From the NCBI GenBank assembly GCA_036262035.1, contig DATAJS010000003.1, positions 1 to 64,000 of the forward strand: a stretch of 64,000 nt of DNA. The letters are read 5' to 3'. This stretch comes from Burkholderiales bacterium (GTDB lineage Bacteria; Pseudomonadota; Gammaproteobacteria; Burkholderiales; SG8-41). A program made the position numbers and the translations under genes. Below, piece by piece: positions 1-7,756 of this stretch. The notes below the pieces were generated by a model. That model had not been told where the DNA came from, did not search any database, and was given only the letters and a program-made list of their open reading frames with translations. Position 1 is the first letter of the stretch, and the number at the start of each line of letters is the position of its first letter.

Positions 1-28
1 CGCGCGGACTCGTCCGGGACGACGTGAC
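1..28. repeat. Fragment of dispersed repeat family C
   Basis: The first bases carry the end of a motif (CGCGGACGCGTCCGGGA followed by GACG, here slightly altered) that also occurs at 50165-50220, 53201-53256 and, more diverged, 32336-32392. It lies just beyond the stop of the dienelactone hydrolase gene. It is cut by the window edge, so its full size is unknown. Confidence 0.5.
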
Positions 29-34
29 CCGCCG

Positions 35-928
35 TCACGTCGCTTTGACGTTCTTGTTGAAGAAATCCACCGTCCGCTGCCACGACAGCTTCGCAGCCGC
101 TTCGTCGTAGCGCGGCGTGGTGTCGTTGTGGAAGCCGTGCTGGGTGTTGGGATAGGTGTGCAGCTCGTGGCGCACCTTGTTCGCCTTCAACGCTTCGTCG
201 AACGCCGGGATGCCCTTGTTGATGCCGGGATCCTCGCTCGCGTAATGCGCCATGATCGGCGCCTTGATCTTCGCGACGTCGTCGGGTTTCGGCTGCGCGC
301 CGTAATAGGGCGCGCTTGCCGCGAGGTCGGGAAAGCGCACCGCCATCTGGTTCACCACGCCGCCGCCGAAGCAGAAGCCCACCGCGCCGATCTTGCCGGT
401 CGTGTCGTTGCGCGCCTTCACGTACGGCACCGCGTTGAGCAGGTCCTCGATCATCTTCGCGCGGTCCTGCTTGGCGAACATCTCGCGCGCCTTGTCTTCG
501 TCGCCGGGATAGCCGCCGAACGGTGACAGCGAATCGGGCGCGAAAGCGAGATACCCGAGCACGCCGAGGCGGCGCGCGACGTCCTCGATGTAGGGATTGA
601 GACCGCGGTTCTCGTGGATGACGACGATGGCCGGCAGCTTTGCCGCGCCTTTGGCGGGTTTCACGAGGTAGCCGCTGATCTTGCCCGACCCCTGCGAGCT
701 CGTGTAGCTCACCGTCTCGGTGCGTATGCGCGCGTCGTCCTTCGGCACCTGGTTCGCCCACGCGAAGTTGGGCTTGAGCGCTTCGAACATCGCCGCGGCG
801 GTGAAGCCGCCGACCGCGAACTTCGATGCGCCGTCCAGGAACTGGCGGCGGGACACGCTGCCGTGCACGTAGCCCTGGAAGAGCTTCATCACTTCCGGGT
901 GAAAATCGCTGGCCTTTTTGCGTTCCAT
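35..928 (-). CDS. Tat-exported dienelactone hydrolase family protein
   Basis: Predicted alpha/beta hydrolase of 297 residues that would hydrolyse an ester or lactone in the periplasm. A twin-arginine signal is visible (SRRQFLDGA, residues 26-34, then a hydrophobic stretch). The fold marks are VIHENRG (oxyanion region), the nucleophile elbow GFCFGG with Cys as in classical dienelactone hydrolases, an Asp in ASEDPG and a His in TQHGFH. The ATG at 928 is preferred because a G-rich Shine-Dalgarno-like run lies just before it; a GTG at 961 in the same frame would add 11 residues. No partner gene is adjacent, so the substrate is open. The family is certain; a specific role in chlorocatechol breakdown is not. 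Confidence 0.9.
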   Translation of the reverse strand: MERKKASDFHPEVMKLFQGYVHGSVSRRQFLDGASKFAVGGFTAAAMFEALKPNFAWANQVPKDDARIRTETVSYTSSQGSGKISGYLVKPAKGAAKLPAIVVIHENRGLNPYIEDVARRLGVLGYLAFAPDSLSPFGGYPGDEDKAREMFAKQDRAKMIEDLLNAVPYVKARNDTTGKIGAVGFCFGGGVVNQMAVRFPDLAASAPYYGAQPKPDDVAKIKAPIMAHYASEDPGINKGIPAFDEALKANKVRHELHTYPNTQHGFHNDTTPRYDEAAAKLSWQRTVDFFNKNVKAT

Positions 929-1018
929 CGAGCCCCCTTGGGTCGTTTGATTGGCGGACACGAACGATAACAGGAATGCCGGACGGATATTCCTGCGGAA
1001 ACGTCAAAAGCGATTTTT

Positions 1019-1196
1019 AGCCGCAAAGGACGCCAAGGACGCAAAGGAAAATCGAATACGTCATCGCGAGGCGCCGCCGGGCGCCGTGGCGATCTCGTGG
1101 CGCACGGCGCTCCGTCCGTCACGGGATTGCTTCGTCGCTACCGCTCCTCGCAATGACTCTTTTGCTTTCCTTTGCGTCCTTTGCGTCCTTGGCGGT
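1019..1196. repeat. Composite repeat: family B element between inverted family A arms
   Basis: The gap 929-1196 contains no gene. At 1021-1050 lie tandem 9-base units (CGCAAAGGA / CGCCAAGGA) and at 1163-1196 the same units in inverted orientation. Between them (about 1060-1157) lies a family B element that reads GGGATTGCTTCGTCGCTACC and ends CTCGCAATGAC; it is the reverse complement of the element at 38124-38236. The structure could fold into a long hairpin between the starts of one gene and the end of the next. Confidence 0.7.
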
Positions 1197-2297
1197 TCAA
1201 TTGTTTTTTACGTGCTTCACCAGCTGCCGCGGCCCGACTTCGCCGCCGTAGACGTTGCCTTTGGCGTCGACCGCGACGCCTTCGGCCGCGCTGGTGCCTT
1301 TGAGCTCCAGCGGATCGGGGATGCGGTAGAGCACGTTTCCATTCTTGACGCTGCCGATGCGGATGCCGCGCTTCCAGTCGCCGTGCGGGACGGTGCCGTT
1401 CGATTCGGAGTCGGCGACGTAGATCGTATCGCCGCGGATGGCGATACCGCTCGGCCGGCCGAACTGCTTCCACTCGGCGATGAAGCGGCCGTCCCGGTCG
1501 AGGATCTGGATGCGGTTGTTGCCGCGGTCGGCGACGAAGAGCCGGCCTTGCGCGTCGATCGCAATGTCGTGCGGCGTCCTGAACTCGCCCGGCCCGGCGC
1601 CGAGCTTGCCGAACGAGCGCACGAACTGGCCGTCCTTCGTGAACTTCGAGATGCGCGACACCGCCGGCGGGTTGGCCGCGCCGCCATGGCCCTCCGTGAC
1701 GTAGATGTCGCCGTTGGGCGCGACGACGACGCTGTTGGGCTCGGTGAGCGCGTCCGGCGGATCGCCCGCGACGCCCGGCATGCCGATGGTCATCAGCAGC
1801 TTCCCCTCGGGGCTGAACTTCATCACCGCGTGCCCTTTGCCGCCGTCCTGCGGGTGCTCCTTGCGCTCGCGCGCGTTGATGCCGCGCCCGTCGACGACCC
1901 ACACGTTGCCTTCTCCATCGACATGGATCTTGTGCGGGAAGACGAACATCTCGCTGCCGAAGCTTGTCCGGAGATTGCCCGCCGCGTCGAACCTGAGCAC
2001 CGGCGGCAGCTTCGAGCCCGCGCAACTGTCGTACTGGAACGGCGACTCGCCGGGCGGCGCGTTGGGATTCGCGCCGCAGCGGTCGGCGACCCACAGCGAT
2101 TCGCCGTCGCGGTCGATCGCCACCGCGTTGAGCGCGCCCCACGTGCGGCCGTCGGGCAGCTTGCCCCACGGCGCGGTGGTCTTGTATGGATTCGGCAGAT
2201 CGTTCGTCGCCGGCGCGGCCGACTGCGAGCCGGCATCCGCGCCGCACAGCAGTATGGCGGCAGTGAGCGCGCTGACGACTCTGAATCCGCTTGTCAT
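1197..2297 (-). CDS. Periplasmic NHL-repeat beta-propeller protein
   Basis: Secreted protein of 366 residues. A signal peptide covers the first ~25 residues (hydrophobic VVSALTAAILLCGADA). The rest is a series of NHL/SMP-30-like blades with recurring patterns such as NVWVVDGRG, NGDIYVTEGHGG and GRLFVADRGNNRIQILD, the fold seen in peptidyl-alpha-hydroxyglycine lyases and lactonases. Start at ATG 2297 rather than 2330, because only the shorter form begins directly with a signal peptide. It starts 22 bases after the HPr-kinase-like gene on the same strand and may be co-transcribed with the PqqD/nucleotidyltransferase/kinase cassette. The blade fold is clear; an enzymatic activity is not assignable. 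Confidence 0.85.
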   Translation of the reverse strand: MTSGFRVVSALTAAILLCGADAGSQSAAPATNDLPNPYKTTAPWGKLPDGRTWGALNAVAIDRDGESLWVADRCGANPNAPPGESPFQYDSCAGSKLPPVLRFDAAGNLRTSFGSEMFVFPHKIHVDGEGNVWVVDGRGINARERKEHPQDGGKGHAVMKFSPEGKLLMTIGMPGVAGDPPDALTEPNSVVVAPNGDIYVTEGHGGAANPPAVSRISKFTKDGQFVRSFGKLGAGPGEFRTPHDIAIDAQGRLFVADRGNNRIQILDRDGRFIAEWKQFGRPSGIAIRGDTIYVADSESNGTVPHGDWKRGIRIGSVKNGNVLYRIPDPLELKGTSAAEGVAVDAKGNVYGGEVGPRQLVKHVKNN

Positions 2298-2319
2298 GAC
2301 GTGTCCCCTCAGATCATGG

Positions 2320-3027
2320 CTAGTATGCACCGGCGCGCGCCAGCATCGCCGCCGCCGTCTCGTCCGCGTCGCCGCGATCGCCTTCGAGCACGATCGCGGA
2401 GCTCACCACGGCGCCCAGCGCGCGCAGCGCGCGCTCGGACGCGCTGCGCGCGGCGACCGCGTTCTCGAGCAGCCTCAGCACGCCGGCGCCGCGCGAGATG
2501 GCGCGCGGCTGCCATGCCGCGCCCGCGACGTAACGCGTGACGATGACGAGCCCCGCGGTCATTGCACCGTGAGCCGGCATCGGCACGTCGACCGCATACT
2601 GCGCGTGCTCGCCTTCGCGGCGCAGCTCGAGCGGTTTCACGAAAGGCTCGATCGCGCCGCTGTCGAGGCACACCGCGTATTCGTCCGAGTAGTACGTCGC
2701 GCCCGCGCGCACCAGCGCCGCCACCAGCGTCGACTTGCCGGAGAAGCTCGGGCCGGGGACGACGATCGCGCGCTCGTTCCATGCGACCACGCCGGCGTGC
2801 ACGAACACCCGCTCCGGCGCGTGCTCGGCGATCGTGAGCCGCACCGCGGCCTCGAGGCGGTCGATCTCTTCTTCGCCGCCCAACGCAAAAGTCGCCGTAA
2901 CCGGACCTTCGGCGCGCGCAGTAACCGCGTACGGAAACCTGCGGCGCACGCGCTCGAGCGCATCGGCGCTGTCCGCGCGGATGGCGACGCGAACGCCGAA
3001 GGCTTCGAGCGTTATCCCGCCGCTCAC
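2320..3027 (-). CDS. HPr kinase-like protein (HprK-related kinase A type)
   Basis: Protein of 235 residues resembling the C-terminal kinase domain of HPr kinase. The P-loop GPSFSGKST is at residues 92-100, preceded by HAGVVAWNERAIVVP, the typical HprK beta-strand. An acidic stretch YYSDEYAVCLDSGAIEPF follows, where HprK has its catalytic acids. The GTG start overlaps the stop of the upstream nucleotidyltransferase gene (GTGA), so the two are translationally coupled. Known relatives phosphorylate a peptide or protein Ser, including the lasso-peptide kinases of the ThcoK/PadeK type. It sits with a PqqD-like protein and a nucleotidyltransferase, the same neighbours those kinases have. The substrate here is unknown. 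Confidence 0.82.
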   Translation of the reverse strand: MSGGITLEAFGVRVAIRADSADALERVRRRFPYAVTARAEGPVTATFALGGEEEIDRLEAAVRLTIAEHAPERVFVHAGVVAWNERAIVVPGPSFSGKSTLVAALVRAGATYYSDEYAVCLDSGAIEPFVKPLELRREGEHAQYAVDVPMPAHGAMTAGLVIVTRYVAGAAWQPRAISRGAGVLRLLENAVAARSASERALRALGAVVSSAIVLEGDRGDADETAAAMLARAGAY

Positions 3028-4067
3028 GCGCGCAGGCGGGCGCGCGCGTAGCGGCCGCAGAACCGCACGGCGCGCGTGAGCATCAGCGCGCACTGGTAGG
3101 GCGCGTGGAAGGCGTCCGGCGGATTGCCGTAAACGCTCGCCGCGTCGTACGCGAGCGGCCAGCGGCGGCGCACGCCATGCACGAATTGCCGCGGCAGGAG
3201 GAGCACGTCCGAGAACGGCTTCAACGGCTCGGTGAGATCGACGCCCCATTCGGAGAGCGTCCGGCGCACCAGCCACGGCGGCGCGGGACGCCGCAGCGCT
3301 TCCGGCAGGCAGGGCGAGTGCGCGCCGAGCAGCGCGCGCGCGAGCGCGCAGGCGACCGCGATCCATTGCGCGTGCAGCGTGTCGGTCCCGGCGCACACGG
3401 TCCAGTCGAAACGCTCGTCGATCGCTTCCAGCGCGGCCGCGACGTCGCACAACCAGACGGGACGCAAGGTGGGATGCCGCAGGAAGTGCGTCGCGACCAG
3501 CGCGAGATGGTCTTCGGGGCCGAGCACGGCGACGTCGACGCCTTCGAGCGTGAGCACGCGCGAGCGGCGATGCAGGTCGTCGAACGAGCGCCCCGGCAGG
3601 TCCAGCGTGCGGTCGTGCAGGTCGACGTCGATGGTGCCCGCGGCGGCGGCACGCAGGCACATCCTGGCGCGGGCGTAGTCCTCGGGCCGCACCAGCAGGT
3701 CGATGTCGCCGTACGGCCGCAAACCTGAATGCGCATAGTAAGCCGCCGAGGCGCGGCCTTTGAGGAGGAGCGCGTCGATCGACGCCTCCCTCAACAGCGT
3801 GAAGAGCTGCGCGATGCGCTGCTCATACGCAGCACCGCGCAGCGTCTGGTAGACGAGCTCCGAATGTGCGACGCGCGCCGCCGGGCACCCCTCGAGCGCA
3901 CTGCCGCGCAGGCTCGGCCACGCGAGCGCGGCCGAGCCCGAACGCCGCAGATGCGCGACGAGCGCGTCGAGACGCGTAGCGGTGAAGTGCGGTGCGGGAG
4001 GCGGCTTGTGGCGCCACGCGCCGGCGAGCAGGGACGCGATCCCCGCGCCGGCGACGCCTTCCGGCAT
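3024..4067 (-). CDS. Nucleotidyltransferase family protein
   Basis: Protein of 347 residues. The nucleotidyltransferase core is at residues ~98-130: ALLLKGRASAAYY, then RPYGDIDLLV with the metal-binding Asp121 and Asp123. Upstream is a helical N-terminal domain, downstream a long helical region with no motif I recognise. This matches the large nucleotidyltransferases found beside PqqD-like and HPr-kinase-like genes, including the NT gene of lasso-peptide clusters (paeninodin type), whose role is still poorly defined. It begins 1 base after the PqqD-like stop codon and ends inside the kinase start codon, so the three genes form one tight operon. The family call is firm; the acceptor molecule is not known. 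Confidence 0.83.
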   Translation of the reverse strand: MPEGVAGAGIASLLAGAWRHKPPPAPHFTATRLDALVAHLRRSGSAALAWPSLRGSALEGCPAARVAHSELVYQTLRGAAYEQRIAQLFTLLREASIDALLLKGRASAAYYAHSGLRPYGDIDLLVRPEDYARARMCLRAAAAGTIDVDLHDRTLDLPGRSFDDLHRRSRVLTLEGVDVAVLGPEDHLALVATHFLRHPTLRPVWLCDVAAALEAIDERFDWTVCAGTDTLHAQWIAVACALARALLGAHSPCLPEALRRPAPPWLVRRTLSEWGVDLTEPLKPFSDVLLLPRQFVHGVRRRWPLAYDAASVYGNPPDAFHAPYQCALMLTRAVRFCGRYARARLRA

Positions 4068-4068
4068 G

Positions 4069-4485
4069 TTAGGGCGGAGGCGGCGAGGCGGCCTGGGCCG
4101 GCGTCGGTGCGACGATCGACGCGACCAGCGGCACCGCGACGACCGAGGCGAACGCCAGCGTGCGCACCGCTTCGCGGCGCGCGAGCTGCTGCACCAGCTC
4201 CGGCGGAACGACGGGCTCCTCGAGCAGCTCGGCTTTTTCGAGCTGCATCAGGGCCTGCCATACGGTGTGCTCGCGCACGTCGGTCTTCAGGTCCGTCGCG
4301 AGCGCGGCGGCGATCTCGGTCACGGTATTGCGGCCGTCGCACACGCGCCACACGCGCGCGGCGGTGTCGTTCAGGCAGTGCGCCTTGTCCGCGGTGGAAT
4401 CGTAGACGATGAGCTCGCTGTCGACCTCGCGGCGAATGATGCGGTCGTCGTTGCGTGCACGCGGTTTGTTGTTTCGTGCATCCAT
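4069..4485 (-). CDS. PqqD-like (RRE-fold) protein with C-terminal Tat-like tail
   Basis: Protein of 138 residues. Residues ~12-90 match the PqqD / RiPP-recognition-element fold (ELIVYDSTADKAHCLNDTAARVW, a winged-helix segment ending LMQLEKAELLEE). Unusually it continues with LARREAVRTL (residues 101-110), a hydrophobic segment (110-126), APTPAQA and a last SPPPP. Read alone, residues 101-133 look like a twin-arginine signal with an AxA cleavage site, placed at the C-terminus. It is the first gene of the PqqD-nucleotidyltransferase-kinase operon. The tail might anchor the protein, or be a peptide substrate carried in cis; both are inference. PqqD-type folding is well supported. Confidence 0.83.
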   Translation of the reverse strand: MDARNNKPRARNDDRIIRREVDSELIVYDSTADKAHCLNDTAARVWRVCDGRNTVTEIAAALATDLKTDVREHTVWQALMQLEKAELLEEPVVPPELVQQLARREAVRTLAFASVVAVPLVASIVAPTPAQAASPPPP

Positions 4486-4693
4486 TTTTATTTCTCGCAG
4501 TCGGAGTCTATGGGTGCGTTACGGAAACACGCCTGAGCGGAGCGGCGTTGTCAGGCATGCTGTAAGTAGCATGCCATGCGCAGCCGTGTCCAGCGCACGG
4601 CCTTCGATTTACGGCACTTGTCCCGCGGCGCATCCGGCGCGCCGGCGCCCGGTTAATATCGGGACAAATACAAGTACGAGCCGAGGAGGATTC
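4486..4693. promoter_or_regulatory. Divergent intergenic region with a palindrome
   Basis: This gap separates the minus-strand PqqD cassette from the plus-strand aconitase-like pair, so it must hold both promoters. At 4554-4575 is an 8-base inverted repeat GGCATGCT/AGCATGCC with a 6-base loop, a possible operator. AGGAGG at 4684-4689 is the ribosome site of the plus-strand gene. I could not call -35/-10 boxes with confidence. Confidence 0.4.
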
Positions 4694-4702
4694 GTGGGTC
4701 CC

Positions 4703-5980
4703 ATGCACGCCCTGCACAAAATCCTGGCGAACCGATCGCGCCCGAAGCGCGATCATGTCGCGCCGGGCGACTTCGTCGAGGTCGAGCCCGACGCCTTCGG
4801 CGTCATCCTCGCGATCAACGGCACCGAAGCCAAACGCCTCCAGGCCGATCTCGACGAGCTGGGGATCACCGAGCTTCCTCTGAGGGAGCGCATCTATGCC
4901 GTCTCCGACCACGCGTCTCCCGCGCCGACCGTTGCCATCGCGCAGGGGCAGAAGCTCTGGCGCGAGTTCTTCCAGAAGCACGGCGTGCGCATCTTCGACG
5001 GCGGCGCGGGCGTGTCTCACCTTCTGCTGCCGGAAGAGGGACTGATCCGGCCCGGCATGCTCGCGGTCGTCATCGACTCGCACGCGCCGACGATGGGCGC
5101 GATCGGCATGTACGCGAGCTCGCTCGGCGGCGGGCGGCTCACGCTCTACGCGATCGGGCGCTACGTGATGCAGGCGCCGAAAGTGACTCTGGTGCGCGTG
5201 AGCGGCCATCTCGAGCCCGGCGTGTCGGGACGCGATGCGTCGCTCTACGTGAACGGCAAGCTCGGCCAGCGCGGCGCGTACGGCAACGCGGTGGAGTTCG
5301 CGGGATCGTTCATCGACGCGCTTTCCATGGACATGCGCTTCACCTTCGCCAACATGGGCACCGAGATGGGCGCGGTTACGTCGTACCTCCAGCCCGATGC
5401 GAAGACGCTGGATTGGGTGAATGCGCACGGCGCCGCGCCGTATACCGTGTACGAGACCGACCCGGGCTTCGAGTACGACCGCGTGCACGAAGTCGACGTC
5501 TCGGGCATAGAGCCGCAGATCGCCGTGCCTCATGCGCCCGACGACGTGCACCCGGTGAGCGAGATCGCCGGCCGGCGCATCGACCAGGCGTACATCGGTT
5601 CGTGCGCGAGCGGACGGCTCGAAGACATGGCCGCGGCGGCTGCGGTGCTGAAAGGCCGCAAGGTGCATCCGGACGTGCGGCTGGTGGTGACGCCGGGCTC
5701 GCGCGAAGTGCTCAAGGCCGCGACCGCGGCGGGTTACGTCCAGACGCTGCACGAAGCGAACGCGATCGTGACCAGCGCCAACTGCGGCGCGTGCCCCGGA
5801 CTGCACGGCGGACTGCTCGCGCCGGGCGACGTCGCGATCACCTCGATCACGCGCAACTTCGAAGGGCGCATGGGGCCGGGCGGCGAGATCTATCTCGCGT
5901 CGCCGGCGACCGTGGCGGCGTCGGCGATCGAAGGCGTCATCGCAAGCCCGCTCTCGTATCTGAAGGAGGCTTTGCTTTGA
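4703..5980 (+). CDS. Aconitase/3-isopropylmalate dehydratase-type hydro-lyase, large subunit
   Basis: Large subunit of a two-subunit [4Fe-4S] hydro-lyase, 425 residues, the shorter 'type 2' size. It would move a hydroxyl group on a small di- or tricarboxylate in the cytoplasm. The cluster ligands are visible: Cys in YIGSCASGRLEDM and the Cys pair in SANCGACPG, followed by ITRNFEGRMG, the usual substrate-binding Arg region. An in-frame GTG at 4694 is an alternative start: AGGAGG (4684-4689) lies 4 bases from that GTG and 13 from ATG 4703. The small subunit follows with a 4-base overlap, then a Bug receptor. The substrate may be isopropylmalate-like, but a second LeuCD set at 20242-22271 argues that one of the two is catabolic. 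Confidence 0.9.
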   Translation: MHALHKILANRSRPKRDHVAPGDFVEVEPDAFGVILAINGTEAKRLQADLDELGITELPLRERIYAVSDHASPAPTVAIAQGQKLWREFFQKHGVRIFDGGAGVSHLLLPEEGLIRPGMLAVVIDSHAPTMGAIGMYASSLGGGRLTLYAIGRYVMQAPKVTLVRVSGHLEPGVSGRDASLYVNGKLGQRGAYGNAVEFAGSFIDALSMDMRFTFANMGTEMGAVTSYLQPDAKTLDWVNAHGAAPYTVYETDPGFEYDRVHEVDVSGIEPQIAVPHAPDDVHPVSEIAGRRIDQAYIGSCASGRLEDMAAAAAVLKGRKVHPDVRLVVTPGSREVLKAATAAGYVQTLHEANAIVTSANCGACPGLHGGLLAPGDVAITSITRNFEGRMGPGGEIYLASPATVAASAIEGVIASPLSYLKEALL

Positions 5981-6489
5981 AGCTGACCGGCAAAGTCTGG
6001 AAGTTCCCGCAGGCCGACATCAACACCGGTCTCATCCGCAAGCAGATGTACAACCACCTGCCGCCGGAGGAGCAGGGCAGGCACTGCCTCGAATCGCTCG
6101 ACCCCGAGTTCGCGTCCAGAGCGCAGCGCGGTGACTTCATCGTCGCGGGCACCAACTTCGGCTGCGGCTCGTCGACGCCCGCGCATTTCTCGATCATCGC
6201 GCTCGGCATCTCCGCCGTGATCGCCGAATCGTTCGGGCCGCTCTTCTTCTCCAACTGCGTCGGCGGCGCGCTGTGGCCGGTGGTGTGTCCGGGCATCCTC
6301 GATCTGGTGGAGGCGGGCGACACCATGGAGATCGATACCGATACGCTCGTCGTGCGCAACGTGCGGACCGGCAAGACGCTGCAAGGCCGGCAGCTTCCCG
6401 AGATCTATCGCGGCATCATCGAAGCGGGCGGGGAAAAGCAGTACCTGAAGAAGCGACTCGAGCGCGAGCGCGCGTCGGGGGCGGCATGA
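5977..6489 (+). CDS. Aconitase/3-isopropylmalate dehydratase-type hydro-lyase, small subunit
   Basis: Swivelling small subunit of 170 residues that pairs with the preceding gene. The family marks are DINTGLI near the N-terminus and NFGCGSSTPAHFSIIALG, the substrate-binding loop of LeuD-type proteins. Translation most likely starts at TTG 5977: AAGGAGG at 5963-5969 is 7 bases upstream, no ATG is available in frame, and TTGA overlaps the stop of the large subunit, giving translational coupling. The length is normal for the family. The C-terminus is basic (LKKRLERERASGAA). The stop codon overlaps an ATG (ATGA at 6486), which begins the poorly defined leader of the next Bug gene. Confidence 0.88.
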   Translation: MKLTGKVWKFPQADINTGLIRKQMYNHLPPEEQGRHCLESLDPEFASRAQRGDFIVAGTNFGCGSSTPAHFSIIALGISAVIAESFGPLFFSNCVGGALWPVVCPGILDLVEAGDTMEIDTDTLVVRNVRTGKTLQGRQLPEIYRGIIEAGGEKQYLKKRLERERASGAA

Positions 6490-6683
6490 ACGCGCGCCGC
6501 GCCTACGATGGGAAACGCCAGTTTCCCATCGGTCGTATGTCGGCCGTGTGGCTGCCGAAGGCAGCCACGGCGTTCCTGTCGGAGCCGCCTCGCGATGACA
6601 ACCAACACCGTCATTGCGAAGAGCAAAGCGACCCTTCGACTAGGCTCAGGGCAGGCTACGCAATCCCGAGGCGCTCGGCGGCA
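6490..6683 (+). repeat. Two hairpins and a nested family B repeat before a Bug gene
   Basis: No convincing gene lies here. There are two strong hairpins: 6506-6531 (11-base stem built on GATGGGAAAC, loop GCCA) and 6548-6568 (9-base stem GTGGCTGCC, loop GAA). At 6613-6667 is a family B repeat (CATTGCGAAGAGC ... GCAATCCCGAG) whose middle is interrupted by another common repeat, CCCTTCGACTAGGCTCAGGG. The reading frame of the Bug gene stays open across the whole region back to ATG 6486, so part of it may be translated. Confidence 0.7.
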
Positions 6684-7631
6684 ATGATCGGCGTACTGCT
6701 GCTGTCCGCCGGCACAGCGTTTGGACAGGACGCTTATCCGGTCAAGCCGATCCGGCTCATCGTGCCGTCGTCGCCGGGCGGCGGCACCGACACCTCGGCG
6801 CGCATCCTCGCTCCGAGGATGAGCGAGCTGCTCGGCCAGCAGATCGTCGTCGAGAACCGTCCCGGCGCGAGCACGCTGATCGGCATGGAAGCGGTCGCGC
6901 GCGCGGCGCCCGACGGCTACACGCTGCTCATCGGCAACAGCACGATGACCATCCTGCCGTCGATGCGCAGCAAATTGAGCGTCGATCCGATCAGGGATTT
7001 CACCGCGATCAACAAGGTCGTGGAGTCGGCGCAGGTGCTGGTGACGCATCCGTCACTGCCGGTGCGTAACCTGAAAGACCTGCTCGCGCTGGCCAAAGCG
7101 CAGCCCGGCAAGCTCAACTACGCCGCCGGCGCGCCGGGCGGCAACGGCCACCTCTCGATGGAGCTGCTGCTGAGCACCGCGGGCGTAAAGATCACCTACG
7201 TGCCTTACAAGAGCGGCAACGCGGGACTCGTCGATACCTTGTCGGGCGAGGTGACCGTCATGATGGGCAGCATCCTGTCGGTGCTGCCGCACGTAAAGAA
7301 CGGAAGATTGCGCGCGCTGGGGATCACGTCGGCGAAGCGGGCGACCGGCGCCCCGGAGATTCCGACGTTGGCCGAGGCGGGACTGAAAGGTTACGAAGCG
7401 AGCCAGTGGTTCGGCTTGCTGTCCGCCGCGAATACGCCGAGGCCTGTGGCGGCAAAGCTGCACCAGGTCTCGCAGACCGCGCTCCAGGACGCGCAGGTCA
7501 GGAAGCGCATCATCGACGACGGCGCGGAACCGGTGTCGAGCAAGTCGCCCGAAGACTTTGCGGCATTCATGCGTGCCGAAGTCGCGAAGTGGGCGAAGGT
7601 GGTCAAGGCGGCAGGAATCAGCGCAAAGTAA
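6684..7631 (+). CDS. Bug/TctC-family solute receptor
   Basis: Periplasmic binding protein of the tripartite tricarboxylate transporter receptor family, 315 residues from ATG 6684. Family marks: YPVKPIRLIVPSSPGGGTD, GQQIVVENRPGAS, APDGYTLL, VPYKSG. The signal peptide from this start is short and has no positive residue before the hydrophobic core. Just upstream the frame reads IPRRSAAM, supplied by a repeat insertion, so the true start may lie further up (ATG 6486) with a repeat-modified leader. It follows the first aconitase-type pair and probably binds a carboxylate that this pair acts on; that link is inference. Confidence 0.88.
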   Translation: MIGVLLLSAGTAFGQDAYPVKPIRLIVPSSPGGGTDTSARILAPRMSELLGQQIVVENRPGASTLIGMEAVARAAPDGYTLLIGNSTMTILPSMRSKLSVDPIRDFTAINKVVESAQVLVTHPSLPVRNLKDLLALAKAQPGKLNYAAGAPGGNGHLSMELLLSTAGVKITYVPYKSGNAGLVDTLSGEVTVMMGSILSVLPHVKNGRLRALGITSAKRATGAPEIPTLAEAGLKGYEASQWFGLLSAANTPRPVAAKLHQVSQTALQDAQVRKRIIDDGAEPVSSKSPEDFAAFMRAEVAKWAKVVKAAGISAK

Positions 7632-7639
7632 TCGTAATC

Positions 7640-7687
7640 GGGGTCAGGTCCACATTTCCGGGAGAAATGTGGACCTGACCCCGTTTT
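7640..7687 (+). terminator. Perfect 19-base stem with T-tract (repeat family R, long form)
   Basis: The inverted repeat GGGGTCAGGTCCACATTTC (7640-7658) and its exact complement (7664-7682) enclose a 5-base loop and are followed by G and TTTT. This looks like an intrinsic terminator for the Bug gene ending at 7631. The same sequence recurs at 18981-19023 and 35380-35423, so it is a mobile or copied element serving as a terminator. Confidence 0.8.
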
Positions 7688-7756
7688 AGATGGGACCTTG
7701 GTCGCATAGGTCCGGCTAGGCTCGCGTGCTAGCGTCGGCGGCTGGCAACCCGGGAA

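Noticed and set aside
4508..5806. Long minus-strand frame opposite the aconitase-like gene, ending MPDNAAPLRRVSVTHP
   Set aside because: Most is a shadow. The last 16 codons could be a tiny peptide ahead of the PqqD cassette, but there is no ribosome site or conservation evidence, so I do not call a precursor.
6486..6683. Extending the Bug gene upstream to ATG 6486
   Set aside because: The extra 66 codons are hairpins and repeats without a signal peptide; kept only as an alternative start.
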